Assembly: GCA_964460345.1 (NCBI GenBank)
Contig: CAYWRO010000030.1
Span: forward strand, 1-42,368
Length of the DNA: 42,368 nucleotides
Direction: 5' to 3'
Source of the DNA: CAYWRO01 sp964460345
GTDB lineage: Bacteria; Planctomycetota; Phycisphaerae; Phycisphaerales; UBA1924
Below, one piece after another: positions 34,060-42,368 of this stretch. Made by a program: the position numbers and the translations under genes. The stretch's first letter is position 1. Each line of letters opens with the position of its first letter. The notes under the pieces were generated by a model that worked only from the letters and a program-made list of their open reading frames with translations, did not search any database and had not been told where the DNA came from.

Positions 34060-34177
34060 TCAAACACGCTGGAGTGCACCGCAGCGCGCCAACAAGGCGG
34101 CGACCCCTGCATGGAAACCCTCCGCCGCGGCCAGCAGCAGCACGCGCGGCCAACTCACCGCAGCGTCGTACGCCTCG

Positions 34178-34183
34178 TACACT
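34178..34183 (+). promoter_or_regulatory. TACACT, -10-like box 5 bases before a GTG start
   Basis: TACACT, CGCCC, then GTG 34189. It supports this GTG start, with no Shine-Dalgarno sequence. Confidence 0.45.
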
Positions 34184-34188
34184 CGCCC

Positions 34189-34674
34189 GTGAGTTTCGAC
34201 GTCTTCCTCCAACGCTTCTCAGCCGGCGAACCGGCCGAGGCACACCGGCAGCCAGTCCTTGAGATCCTCAGGGCGGCGAACCACCGCACTGCGGGCGATG
34301 TCGGCTGGTACATCGTCTGCTTCACGGACGGCACGGATGTGGAGTTGTCCGCAACCGAGCTTGAAACAGAAGCACCATTCACCGGCTGTGCCTTTCACAT
34401 TCGCGCTTTCGGCGATGAGATGGCGAAGTTCATCTACGATGTCGCCAGGGCAGGCGACATGGTGATTATCCCTGCGATGGATGGCGCTCCTGTCGCGCTC
34501 CTCTCGGCGGCACAGGCGGAGCACCTCCCGGAGGAGATCCGCGAGTCATTCCACCCCGTCCTCATTGAGTCCGCCACTGAACTGGCAATCCTCCTCCGCG
34601 GCGGCGTAGCCGACTGGTCAAGCTACCGAGACCAGGTCGTTCGCCGAGAAGACGAGCGCCCCACACGTCAGTGA
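34189..34674 (+). CDS. Hypothetical protein beginning MSFDVFLQRF
   Basis: 161 residues from GTG 34189. The opening MSFDVFLQRFSAGEPAEAHR, followed by WYIVCFTDGTDVELSATEL and FHIRAFGDEMAKFIYDVARAGDMVI, is a pattern I have seen in a family of uncharacterised bacterial proteins, often beside toxin genes, but I can name no function. No membrane segments. Flanked by direct repeats on both sides (33876-34059 and 34695-34729). An earlier in-frame codon at 34111 has no support. Confidence 0.65.
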   Translation: MSFDVFLQRFSAGEPAEAHRQPVLEILRAANHRTAGDVGWYIVCFTDGTDVELSATELETEAPFTGCAFHIRAFGDEMAKFIYDVARAGDMVIIPAMDGAPVALLSAAQAEHLPEEIRESFHPVLIESATELAILLRGGVADWSSYRDQVVRREDERPTRQ

Positions 34675-34694
34675 CTCTTGGGGGTCCGGCAACA

Positions 34695-34729
34695 GCGGGG
34701 GTGCGGGGGCTGCAAGCCCCTGCAGCGCA
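34695..34729. repeat. 35-bp dispersed repeat, copy 2
   Basis: Identical to 33876-33910 over 35 bases, 20 bases after the MSFDVFLQRF gene. Its GGGGCT-GCA-AGCCCC hairpin may help end that transcript. Confidence 0.85.
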
Positions 34730-34760
34730 GATCGTCCGCTCTCAAAGTCGCGGTTACGTC

Positions 34761-34790
34761 TTGGCTTCACCACTCCTGGCTTGATAGCAT
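34761..34790 (+). promoter_or_regulatory. Promoter of the lipoprotein gene
   Basis: TTGGCT (34761-34766), 18 bases, then TAGCAT (34785-34790), 24 bases before ATG 34815 with GGAGG between. A normal leader rather than a leaderless layout. Confidence 0.5.
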
Positions 34791-34814
34791 CTCCAGAGCG
34801 CGGAGGATCGACGC

Positions 34815-35420
34815 ATGCGCACGGCATTCCCTTCGTTGTTGGCGGCTAGTGTTGTCCTGCTGCTGCCGCTCGGATGCGAGCACGCTTCAGAACGTGATGT
34901 CGCCGCCGCACAGGCGGACGATCGCGCGGCTGATGGCAAGGCCCGGGCCGCGACGGCCGATGCCCCGATCGTTGTCGTGCTCTTTGACGCCGGCAGGCCT
35001 GCCGATCCAGAATCCAGAAGCTCCGGCATTCGACTCGCCGTGTGGGAGGATGGAACGGTCCTGGTCGCTTCGGATCCGCTTCACCCGGACCGCGAGATGC
35101 GAGTTGGCCGGCTCGGGCCGGACGAACTGACTTCCGCCTTGAGTGATCTCGATCGGGCGGGGTTCTTCACACGCCCTGAAACGTTCCTGGTGGCGCCCGA
35201 CTCGTCTTTCGTTCGCGTCACTGCAAGGTCGGCCGCCACGACGCGAACGCACGCCCTCGATACGTACTACCAGTCTCAGATTGACTGGTGGCCCGCGGTC
35301 ATCGCCGCGCTTGAACGCTTGCGACCTGCCGAGGTGCGGCCCGTTGAGGCCGCGGCGACCGACGGTGCGTTCCGCGGGTACGTTCTCGCCGAGTGGTGGA
35401 GGACGCCGTGGGCTCGATAG
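34815..35420 (+). CDS. Hypothetical lipoprotein
   Basis: 201 residues. ATG 34815 follows GGAGG at 8-base spacing. Signal LLAASVVLLLPLGC with lipid-anchored Cys21. The mature part has a polar linker, then beta-rich segments (IVVVLFDAGRP, GIRLAVWEDGTVLVASDP, LGPDELTSALSDLDRAGFF) and WWPAVIAALERLRP. No family recognised. Probably outer-membrane- or periplasm-attached. Lies between the 35-bp repeat and the second 83-bp repeat. Confidence 0.7.
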   Translation: MRTAFPSLLAASVVLLLPLGCEHASERDVAAAQADDRAADGKARAATADAPIVVVLFDAGRPADPESRSSGIRLAVWEDGTVLVASDPLHPDREMRVGRLGPDELTSALSDLDRAGFFTRPETFLVAPDSSFVRVTARSAATTRTHALDTYYQSQIDWWPAVIAALERLRPAEVRPVEAAATDGAFRGYVLAEWWRTPWAR

Positions 35421-35446
35421 GGAGCTGGAGGCGCGACTCGTTCGCG

Positions 35447-35529
35447 CGATGATCCTGTGATGGCGGTGCGCTCAACAAGAGTTTCGGCGCAGGGGAGGGG
35501 GAAGACCCCCTCCCCCGCACCCCCACCCC
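35447..35529. repeat. 83-bp dispersed repeat with G-rich hairpin, copy 2
   Basis: Differs from 33977-34059 at about three positions. Hairpin at 35492-35515. With copy 1 it forms direct repeats around two genes (34189 and 34815). Confidence 0.85.
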
Positions 35530-35592
35530 CTTCGCCTGGCACATGCTCATCCGGTGGCGATCGTGTCGCGGAGGTTCACCAGCGACCGCCCG

Positions 35593-35598
35593 TATGAT
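35593..35598 (+). promoter_or_regulatory. TATGAT, -10-like box 6 bases before a GTG start
   Basis: TATGAT, CAGGCC, then GTG 35605. It points to this GTG rather than ATG 35629. Confidence 0.45.
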
Positions 35599-35604
35599 CA
35601 GGCC

Positions 35605-35970
35605 GTGAGGCCGGGCGAACGTGAAATTATGGGGGGGCTGCTCATTGCCGTTGGCGGCTTCTTCCTTCTGTGCAACCTCGTGATCATCGTGCGATGGGTG
35701 CTCTTCAAGGAGCGGGCCTCGCTCGGCCCCATCGTGGGTGGTGTGGCGCTCGCACTGGGGTTGCTGCTGTCGCCGCTGCTCCCGCCGCAGTGGCGCTGGC
35801 CCGCTGCGATCGCCGCGCTGGTCGTGGACATCACCATTCCGATGCTGCTGTTTGTCGTCGTGGTCTCGGCGATTCCACCGTTGCGACGACGATGGCTCGA
35901 GCGGGAGGCCGAAGACCCCGCCTCACCCGAACGCGCCAGTGACGACCAGCACGATCGCCCGCAGCATTAG
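35605..35970 (+). CDS. Small hypothetical membrane protein
   Basis: 121 residues from GTG 35605 (113 from ATG 35629, which has no ribosome site). Three hydrophobic segments: GGLLIAVGGFFLLCNLVIIVR, SLGPIVGGVALALGLLLSPLL, and WRWPAAIAALVVDITIPMLLF. The C-terminal tail is polar and acidic. Family unknown. Its last 48 bases overlap the convergent gene that follows, which also encodes a small membrane protein. Confidence 0.55.
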   Translation: MRPGEREIMGGLLIAVGGFFLLCNLVIIVRWVLFKERASLGPIVGGVALALGLLLSPLLPPQWRWPAAIAALVVDITIPMLLFVVVVSAIPPLRRRWLEREAEDPASPERASDDQHDRPQH

Positions 35971-36306
35971 TGTGAGCGCGATGACGATTGCCAGCAGCGC
36001 TGCGCGGAGCACCGAAGCCCCCGCGCACCACGCGAGCAGCCCCGTGAGCGCGAGCAGGTATACGCCGAGGGAGACGGCGATCTCCGCGGGGGCGTCCATC
36101 TCCGGCAGCAGGTACACGACGCCGCGGCGGATCGCGACCGCGAGGATGAGAATCCCCAGCGCCGAGAAGAAGCCGAAGCTCTCGAGCCGGTCATCGGCCG
36201 GATCGCGCACAGCGCGCTGCGCCTCCGACAGCCCGAAGCGCTGCACGAGCGCTGAGGCGAGCCAACCGGCGCCGACGAGGAACGCGATGGCAATGGCGAT
36301 GTCCAT
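35923..36306 (-). CDS. Small hypothetical membrane protein, convergent
   Basis: 127 residues, four hydrophobic segments (MDIAIAIAFLVGAGWLASALV; FFSALGILILAVAI; EIAVSLGVYLLALTGLLAW; LLAIVIALTLMLRAIVLVVTG). Function unknown. ATG 36306 is supported by TATCCT ten bases upstream. Overlaps the preceding gene tail to tail by 48 bases, so one of the two may be mis-called. Confidence 0.6.
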   Translation of the reverse strand: MDIAIAIAFLVGAGWLASALVQRFGLSEAQRAVRDPADDRLESFGFFSALGILILAVAIRRGVVYLLPEMDAPAEIAVSLGVYLLALTGLLAWCAGASVLRAALLAIVIALTLMLRAIVLVVTGAFG

Positions 36307-36316
36307 CTCGGCGGGA

Positions 36317-36322
36317 AGGATA
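36317..36322 (-). promoter_or_regulatory. TATCCT, -10-like box 10 bases before the start codon
   Basis: On the minus strand GTATCCT, ten bases, then ATG 36306. Confidence 0.35.
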
Positions 36323-36356
36323 CGCCCTGGAATGCCATCCGTGGTGCAAGCCTGCT

Positions 36357-36752
36357 TCACTCGGCGGGCGGGTAGATCGTGATCTCGAGCGCTGCGCCCG
36401 TGGTGGCGAGGCGTGCCAGTTGGTCCGGGGGAACCGTGAAGGAACTGGTCGCCATCTCCGGGCGCAGGCGGAGGCCGATGTCGATCGTGATCGCCTTGAC
36501 GCCGGGGTGCGTGCAGAGTCGCTCGATGTCCGGGAGCACGCGCGCGAGGCCGGTGGGCAGATCCTGGTCGATGTCGTCGGCGAAGCGAATGTGATCGTGC
36601 CCGAAGAAGCGGCCCTTGCCCGGGAATGCGTGCTCGCCCTTGCGCGCGGTGCGCGTGGGCGTGATTTCCATGCCGCGGGCGAGGTCGGCGGGGTCGAAGT
36701 CGCCGTCGATGTGCACCGTGAGGCCGATGTAACCTTCGTCGTGGCCGCTCAT
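36357..36752 (-). CDS. DUF4279 domain-containing protein
   Basis: 131 residues. The layout YIGLTVHIDGDFDPADLARGMEITPTRTARKGE, then SSFTVPPDQLARLATTGAALEITIYP, fits DUF4279, small proteins of unknown role with FDPxxI and PTRxxxKGE motifs. ATG 36752 is supported by TACCAT 5 bases upstream. Cytosolic. Confidence 0.7.
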   Translation of the reverse strand: MSGHDEGYIGLTVHIDGDFDPADLARGMEITPTRTARKGEHAFPGKGRFFGHDHIRFADDIDQDLPTGLARVLPDIERLCTHPGVKAITIDIGLRLRPEMATSSFTVPPDQLARLATTGAALEITIYPPAE

Positions 36753-36757
36753 GTCGG

Positions 36758-36763
36758 ATGGTA
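36758..36763 (-). promoter_or_regulatory. TACCAT, -10-like box 5 bases before the start codon
   Basis: On the minus strand GGTACCAT, CCGAC, then ATG 36752. Confidence 0.5.
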
Positions 36764-36816
36764 CCGCCCGCTCGTCCGGCGACGGCCCTTGCGCGTGACG
36801 GAGGCGGATGTGCGCG

Positions 36817-36965
36817 CAAAAGTGCCTTCGATGCAGGGGAGGCCGAAGACCCCCTCCCCCGCACCCCTACCCCGTCTTCGCGTCCTCCGCGCTCTTCGTC
36901 CGCTTCGAGTTACCACCTCTCTCCGCGTCCTCTGCGAATCCTCCGCGCTCTCTGCGTTGAATCTT
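36817..36965. repeat. Two dispersed repeats side by side: G-rich copy 3 and inverted ACGCAGAG copy 5
   Basis: 36817-36872 resembles the 83-bp repeat (TTCGATGCAGGGGAGGCCGA, then CCCCCTCCCCCGCACCCC) but is diverged. 36875-36965 is an inverted ACGCAGAG repeat: minus strand AACGCAGAGAGCGCGGAGGA, then TTCGCAGAGGACGCGGAGAG. The 271 bases between DUF4279 and the next gene hold no other gene. Confidence 0.7.
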
Positions 36966-37014
36966 CCTCGGCCCGAAACGTCCCCCGCGGGCCGGGCATC
37001 TCAGCGCCCGGGGT

Positions 37015-37020
37015 TATCAT
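37015..37020 (+). promoter_or_regulatory. TATCAT, -10-like box 3 to 6 bases before the start codon
   Basis: TATCAT, CCC, then ATGATG (37024 or 37027). The second ATG gives the usual 6-base spacing. Confidence 0.5.
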
Positions 37021-37023
37021 CCC

Positions 37024-38214
37024 ATGATGGCGGAAAGCAGGATTCTCATGCATGAACGGGGCGAACCGCGGCGGGAGGGGGGCGCTGGTGATGGCGTGTG
37101 GGCGGCGAATCTGCTCGGGCTGGATTATGAGAAGGAAGCGGCGCGGCTGGGTTCGCCGGTTGTGCCGATCGTGGATGTGCATGCGCACATCAACGGGGTG
37201 AGGGCGGCGGAGATCTATGCCCGCGTGCGCGAGTTGTATGGCGTCGCGAAGACGTACTCGATGACACAGATCGGGGAGGCGGCGGCGGTGAAGCGCGCGC
37301 TGGATGAGGCGAGCGGGACCGATGGGGGATGGGGGGGGTTCATCGCGATCCCGACGTACATGCACGAGGACCGCCGCTGGGCGATGACGGAGGGGTTTCT
37401 CGAGAACATCCGGCGGTTTCACGGGGAGTTCGGGTCGCGGATCGTGAAGTTCTGGGCCGCGCCGCGGCAGCGGGATGTGCTGGAGGAGGCGGGCGCGGAG
37501 ATGGGCGACGTCGCCGCGTTGGACAGTCCGTGGAAGATGAAGGCCGCGGAGCTGGCGGCGTCGCTCGGCATGATGTTCATGGTGCACATCGCGGATCCGG
37601 ATACGTGGTTCGCGACGAAGTACGCGGATGCGGCGCGGTACGGGACGAAGCGCGAGCAGTACGCGCCGCTGGAGCGCATGCTGGAGCGGTTCAGCGGCGC
37701 GACGGGTGCGGATGACGGGGGGAGAGGTGGGTGGATCGCGGCGCACATGGGGGGGTGGCCGGAGGACCTCGATTTCCTCAGCGGGTTGCTGGAGCGGCAT
37801 GCGAACCTGCGCCTGGATACATCGGCGACAAAGTGGATGGTGCGCGAGCTGAGCAGGCACCCGCGGCAGCGGATCGTGGACTTCCTCACGCGCTGGCGCG
37901 GGCGGATTCTCTTCGGCTCCGACATCGTGACGACGGATGAGCACCTCAAACCCGATGCGGAGTCGAGCCGCTTCGGGCTGGGAGCGGAGAACGAGCGGCA
38001 GGCGTTCGAGCTGTACGCCAGCCGCTACTGGGCCCTGCGCACGCTGTGGGAGACGGAGTACGACGGGCCTTCGCCGATCGCGGATCCGGACCTGGCGATG
38101 GTTGAGCCGGAGCGGTACACGCCGATGAGCTCACCGCAACTGCGCGGCAAGAAGGTGCCGGCGGATCTGCTGCGGGCGTTGTATGCGGAAGCGGCGGCGA
38201 ATGTGGTGGGCTGA
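37024..38214 (+). CDS. Amidohydrolase family protein (amidohydrolase-2 type)
   Basis: 396 residues. TIM-barrel metal hydrolase pattern: IVDVHAHING (two His, residue about 55), MFMVHIADPDTWF (about 183), GGWIAAHMGGWPEDLDFLSGLLERHANLRLDTSATKW (about 240-270) and RILFGSDIV with the final Asp (about 300). Members are decarboxylases or hydrolases such as ACMSD; the substrate is unknown. Cytosolic. The region GVRAAEIYARVRELYGVAKTYSMTQIGEAA is family-specific. Ends seven bases from a convergent lipoprotein gene. Confidence 0.82.
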   Translation: MMAESRILMHERGEPRREGGAGDGVWAANLLGLDYEKEAARLGSPVVPIVDVHAHINGVRAAEIYARVRELYGVAKTYSMTQIGEAAAVKRALDEASGTDGGWGGFIAIPTYMHEDRRWAMTEGFLENIRRFHGEFGSRIVKFWAAPRQRDVLEEAGAEMGDVAALDSPWKMKAAELAASLGMMFMVHIADPDTWFATKYADAARYGTKREQYAPLERMLERFSGATGADDGGRGGWIAAHMGGWPEDLDFLSGLLERHANLRLDTSATKWMVRELSRHPRQRIVDFLTRWRGRILFGSDIVTTDEHLKPDAESSRFGLGAENERQAFELYASRYWALRTLWETEYDGPSPIADPDLAMVEPERYTPMSSPQLRGKKVPADLLRALYAEAAANVVG

Positions 38215-38221
38215 GACGCCC

Positions 38222-39133
38222 CTACGGCACGGTGATGGTTGCCGGTGTCGACGGCTGCCCTGCATCAAGCTGCGGTTCGGGCTCGCGCACTTCCGGGATG
38301 GAGGCGATCAGCATCTCCAGCCGAGCCGCCATCACGTCCGCCAGCGGTTCATCCAGGGCGGCGGTGAACTTTCCTGAAAGCTCCGCCGCGCCGATCGGGT
38401 CGACAAAGCCGCGCTCCGCGCGGATCAGCCGCAGCGTCCCCCCGCCCCCTCCGCCGACGCCGCGAGCGCCGCTCAGGCCCTCCATGTTGGTCGGATCGCC
38501 GAAGCCGCTGCCGCGCTTGATGGAGCCGGAGAGCGTCTCGCCCCCGGGCGTCCCGCCCGTGCCGAACCAGCCGCGGCCTGGATGGATGAACCCGCCCCCG
38601 CCGTAGAGCCCGACGAGCGCCGGCGGCGGCACGGGCCGCACCGGCGAGGCCGCGACGGTGCGACGGGGCGCATCGGCCGAAGCGCGGTCATTCCGCGGCC
38701 GCGCATCGCGAGCCGGCGGGGCCAGCACGAGCTGGCGGATCGTCGCGTTGCAGGCGGTGGCGTCAATCGGCGTCTTCCCGGCCCGCGGCAGGACGAACAG
38801 ATGAATGTGAACGATCGTCGCGCCGCCATCTCCGGCGATGCCGTCGCGCCCGCCCGCCTGCCCGCCGCGGTCCGCCGCCCACTCGCGCAGGTCGATGTCC
38901 GGGTTGGCCAGGACCTCCATGGGGATGTCGGAGAGGTAGATGTCGGCGGTGTTGATGTCCTCGTAGCGGTAAACGGCCGTCGGCAGGGAGGGCGTGTAGG
39001 CCGCGCCGGTCGCCACGGAGCGAAGCGAGAGCGTCGCGCCCGGGCCGCCGCATCCGCCGAGACACACCGAGCCCAGCACCAGCAGGAGGATGGTGATGCG
39101 GAAGATCGCGGCTGAAGCGTTGGGGCGGGGCAT
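38222..39133 (-). CDS. Hypothetical lipoprotein, glycine-rich
   Basis: 303 residues. Signal FRITILLLVLGSVCLGGC with lipid-anchored Cys28. After it comes a beta-like stretch (YRYEDINTADIYLSDIP, IVHIHLFVLPRAGKTPI) with a possible domain of 100 residues, then a low-complexity Gly/Pro part (LYGGGGFIHPGRGW, GARGVGGGGGGTLR) and FVDPIGAAELSGKFTAALDEPLADVMAARLEMLIASIPE at the C-terminus. No family named. Probably outer-membrane-attached. The start has TACCGT 8 bases upstream and no ribosome site. Confidence 0.7.
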   Translation of the reverse strand: MPRPNASAAIFRITILLLVLGSVCLGGCGGPGATLSLRSVATGAAYTPSLPTAVYRYEDINTADIYLSDIPMEVLANPDIDLREWAADRGGQAGGRDGIAGDGGATIVHIHLFVLPRAGKTPIDATACNATIRQLVLAPPARDARPRNDRASADAPRRTVAASPVRPVPPPALVGLYGGGGFIHPGRGWFGTGGTPGGETLSGSIKRGSGFGDPTNMEGLSGARGVGGGGGGTLRLIRAERGFVDPIGAAELSGKFTAALDEPLADVMAARLEMLIASIPEVREPEPQLDAGQPSTPATITVP

Positions 39134-39141
39134 GGGCGAGA

Positions 39142-39147
39142 ACGGTA
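39142..39147 (-). promoter_or_regulatory. TACCGT, -10-like box 8 bases before the start codon
   Basis: On the minus strand CCTACCGT, TCTCGCCC, then ATG 39133 of the lipoprotein gene. Confidence 0.4.
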
Positions 39148-39201
39148 GGGCGCACTGGCCACGGCTTCGCGCCGGTTGCGGCCCGCCGCGGCGGGCGCGA
39201 G

Positions 39202-39238
39202 AAAAAGGCCCGGCGGGAGGTGTGTGGACCGCCGGGCC
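39202..39238 (-). terminator. Intrinsic terminator in the gap before the lipoprotein gene
   Basis: 10-bp perfect stem (39207-39216 with 39229-39238), then TTTTT on the minus strand. It is 365 bases beyond the glycosyltransferase stop, hence suspected to end a separate RNA. Confidence 0.75.
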
Positions 39239-39452
39239 CTTTGAGCGAAGGTCGTCGAACTTCTCCGACGAAGAGGAAAGAAGTCGGAGCGCGGCCGCGT
39301 CTGGGTGTCGCCGGCCGCCACGAAGACCCTCGCCGTCGCCCGCCGCGGCTCGTGGAACCGAGGCGGGTGACCAAGCTCAGTGCCCCTCACGAGCGTTGGT
39401 GGGTGCGGGTGTGTGCTTGTGTTGGTCTATTGGGATTGTGGGCGCGTGTCGT
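39202..39452 (-). ncRNA. Candidate structured RNA with its own terminator
   Basis: Minus strand, in a 470-base gap with no gene. In order: hairpin CCCGCC with GGCGGG enclosing CGGTTC-CAC-GAGCCG (39367-39339), a GGGT/ACCC hairpin (39329-39303), TCCGAC/GTCGGA (39288-39264) and a 10-bp terminator stem GGCCCGGCGG/CCGCCGGGCC (39238-39207) followed by TTTTT. A weak TTGAAA (39489-39484), 19 bases, TAGCCT (39464-39459) could start it. The 5' end is a guess. It does not look like RNase P RNA, SRP RNA or 6S RNA to me. Confidence 0.4.
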
Positions 39453-39577
39453 GCAGGAAGGCTACGCGGAGAGCTGGAAAAGGTTTCAAGAAGTCGCCGA
39501 CTTTTGAACAGTTGGTGGAGGTTGCCCGGCCGGCGCCGCGGCCATGTCGTGCGAAGTGGCGAATGCTGGCCCGTGGT

Positions 39578-39596
39578 GGCCTGGAACGGCCAGGCC
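39578..39596 (-). terminator. Weak hairpin just after the glycosyltransferase gene
   Basis: GGCCTGG, loop AACGG, CCAGGCC (plus coordinates), 7 bp, within 26 bases of the stop, but no T-run follows. Confidence 0.35.
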
Positions 39597-39603
39597 GCAG
39601 CGC

Positions 39604-40944
39604 TCAGTGCTCGCCGCTCCCCGATGCGAAGGCCGCATCGACGGCCTTGGCGTGGGTGTCGCTCTCATTGGCAAGAGCCGTGCCAGGCACGCCGACGACC
39701 TCGCGCATGATCGAGACGAGCGTGCGGCCCCAGGCGTCCCAGTTCAGCGTCGACCGGGCCCGCTGCAGCGCACCGATGGAGAGCCGCCGGTACAGGTCCG
39801 GGTCATCGAGCAGGCGTTCGATGTACCCCACGTACACGCCGGGCCCCGCATCCAGGGGGACGACGAAGCCCGTCTGATTGTGCTGCACGACTGTCGGCAG
39901 CCCGCCGACGTCTGTGACGATGCTGGGACGGGCGTAGTGGGCCGACTCGCATGGCGCGATGCCGAATGCTTCCCCTAAAGAAGGGAGGAGCTGGATGTGG
40001 CTCTCGGCGAGCACCTGGCGGTGGCGGCGACGGTCTTCAGGGTCGGAGAGGGAGAGCCGACCGATGGAATCCGTGCACGCGGATCGCGCGGCCGTCTTCG
40101 TATGGGGACCGATGTACGAGAGCCGGGCCTTGATGCCGCGGCGGACGAGCGCCTCGGTCACGGCGATGCACAGATCGACGCGCTTTCGCTCGGGGTCGGC
40201 CGCGATGACGCAGAGACGCAGGTCGTTGCGGGTGGGCGGTTCGGCGGGGGCGCGGACTGTTTCCGACTCATCCGGCAGAACGTTTGCCCCCATTGGGGCC
40301 AGGTAGATTCGATCGCGGTCGTAGCCGTGGTAGTCGACGGCGGACTCGCGGGCTTCCTCGGTGGCGAAGACCAGGGCCGTCGTGCGCTTGAAGGCGTCGA
40401 TCTCCATCAGGTCGCACGCTTCGCGATAGCCGCGGGGGGCGCGCATGTAGAGGGGGTAGGTGTCCAGGACGATGCGGGTCGTCGTGTCGTTATAAAAGAT
40501 GATCGGTATCTGTGTCTCGAGCTTGTAGAGCGTGCGGCTGAGGGAGCAGGAGAACACTACATCCGGGGGGTCTGAGGCGTAAAGGTCGCGGAGGCGCTCA
40601 CCGACAACCCGGCTCTGGGCCGCGGCGTGGGCCATCATGTCGTCGCGGGTCTTCTGGTATTGAAGGCGGCGGAGGAGGTCGCGCCCCTGGCGGACGGCGG
40701 CGGTGGCCTGCCGGCTGACGGGGGCGGGCAGGTACCGGCGGATCCCCCCGGCTTTGGTGGCCGCCTGGCCTGTCCATCGCGGCGTGATGGTGATGGGGGT
40801 CACGCGGGCGCCCGCGTTCCGGAGGCCGCCGGCCATGTGGTACGGCATGCCCGACATCGAGCGGGGGTCGTCGGCGTCCCCTTCGAAGATCATGGCCACA
40901 TGGAGGGTGCGGGTGGCGGACCGACTAACCCCATTTTCGTTCAT
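39604..40944 (-). CDS. Glycosyltransferase family 4-like protein
   Basis: 446 residues from ATG 40944; a start at 40992 would add 16. GGGGAAAG lies upstream, and TACACT at 40978-40973. N-terminal half: LHVAMIFEGDADDPRSMSGMPYHMAGGLRNAGARVTPI, the usual nucleotide-sugar acceptor side, and PPDVVFSCSLSRTLYKL. C-terminal half: RIYLAPMGANV, RLCVIAADPERKRVDLCIAV, and the GT4 signature LLPSLGEAFGIAPCESAHYARPSIVTDVGGLPTVV, with the EX7E-like EAFGIAPCE. Probably transfers a sugar from an NDP- or UDP-sugar to a cell-surface or small-molecule acceptor. Divergent from atpD. Confidence 0.85.
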   Translation of the reverse strand: MNENGVSRSATRTLHVAMIFEGDADDPRSMSGMPYHMAGGLRNAGARVTPITITPRWTGQAATKAGGIRRYLPAPVSRQATAAVRQGRDLLRRLQYQKTRDDMMAHAAAQSRVVGERLRDLYASDPPDVVFSCSLSRTLYKLETQIPIIFYNDTTTRIVLDTYPLYMRAPRGYREACDLMEIDAFKRTTALVFATEEARESAVDYHGYDRDRIYLAPMGANVLPDESETVRAPAEPPTRNDLRLCVIAADPERKRVDLCIAVTEALVRRGIKARLSYIGPHTKTAARSACTDSIGRLSLSDPEDRRRHRQVLAESHIQLLPSLGEAFGIAPCESAHYARPSIVTDVGGLPTVVQHNQTGFVVPLDAGPGVYVGYIERLLDDPDLYRRLSIGALQRARSTLNWDAWGRTLVSIMREVVGVPGTALANESDTHAKAVDAAFASGSGEH

Positions 40945-41140
40945 CCAGCTTTCCCCGTTTATCGCGGCTGAGAGTGTACCACCAGGTGTCAATGCGCCAA
41001 GCGGGCTCGCTTCGTGCCGGGTTGACTCCTATGGTTGCGGCCCTTCCCGCACCTCGCCCCGCGGCAGATTTCCCGGTTGTGCGGCGGTGGCGGAAGGGTC
41101 GTGACAACTCCGACCAGACCTGACCCGAACGGAACCCGAC

Positions 41141-42368
<1,228 letters not shown>

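Larger units (their letters stand above)
33375..34188. other. Repeat-rich region without a supported gene
   Basis: 814 bases. Holds three GGGTCxxATG units near 33464-33490, about ten diverged 21-bp tandem units (33515-33735), one copy of a CTGCAAGCCCC repeat, one copy of the GATGATCCTG repeat with a G-rich hairpin, and a GC-rich remainder. Open frames on both strands exist but reflect composition. Confidence 0.6.

Noticed and set aside
33528..34262. 244-codon plus-strand frame and overlapping 211-codon frame
   Set aside because: Consist of 21-bp repeats and dispersed repeats, run into the GTG 34189 gene in another frame, and show no domain.
30847..36752. Integron or prophage
   Set aside because: No integrase, attC-like folds with the usual core sites, or phage structural genes were seen; only repeats and small genes.
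36420..37055. 211-codon plus-strand frame
   Set aside because: Antisense to DUF4279 and then through dispersed repeats.
39220..39507. 95-codon plus-strand frame
   Set aside because: No ribosome site or family; starts within the terminator hairpin.

Overview
The window is GC-rich bacterial DNA (roughly two thirds G+C by eye) and most likely comes from a planctomycete of the class Phycisphaerae. Three features point there. A secreted protein ends in two DVFDLLxxLDxWF repeats of the kind called GC-type dockerin. A secreted lectin ends in a PEP-CTERM-like tail (VIPSPAGAA, a hydrophobic stretch, then RRRR). Short palindromes are scattered between and inside genes. A waaA gene implies a lipopolysaccharide-type outer membrane. 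A run of 100 N at 24381-24480 shows the sequence is a scaffold.

Layout. 0-4.9 kb: tandem repeat, exported lectin with a long structured leader, HWE-family PAS histidine kinase, class I aldolase fbaB. 5-10 kb: a YpdA-like flavoprotein, a VKOR-DsbA-DsbA fusion and a dockerin-tailed exported protein. 10-16 kb: phosphoesterase and M24 peptidase (overlapping), an ABC-2 ATPase/permease pair (overlapping), a DUF418 membrane protein. 16-20 kb: a frameshifted MNT nucleotidyltransferase, an Eis-like acetyltransferase, acs. 20-24 kb: a secreted double thioredoxin, a fructosamine-kinase-like protein, a PilZ-receiver protein, a TauE/SafE transporter. 24-25.1 kb: a 122-bp tandem repeat array containing the gap, then tmRNA. 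25-28.2 kb: ispD, waaA, tRNA-Val. 28.4-30.7 kb: a two-gene operon of lipoproteins, an isoaspartyl peptidase and a cyanophycinase, that would together degrade cyanophycin outside the cytoplasm. 30.7-37 kb: an accessory stretch of small, mostly unknown genes separated by several families of dispersed repeats. 37-42.4 kb: an amidohydrolase, a lipoprotein, a possible structured RNA, a glycosyltransferase and the start of atpD.

Two themes cut across the window. First, at least 13 genes have a TAnnnT hexamer only 3-10 bases (usually 5-7) before the start codon and mostly no Shine-Dalgarno sequence, which is the layout of leaderless transcripts. Many of the other genes, especially those for exported proteins, have clear Shine-Dalgarno leaders. 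Second, short palindromes lie in frame inside several conserved enzymes and are read through as extra peptide, similar in principle to Rickettsia palindromic elements.

Redox and thiol chemistry is well represented: the VKOR-DsbA fusion, a secreted protein with two WCGWCH active sites, and the YpdA-like reductase. All assignments are from reading the sequence only; no database search was run.
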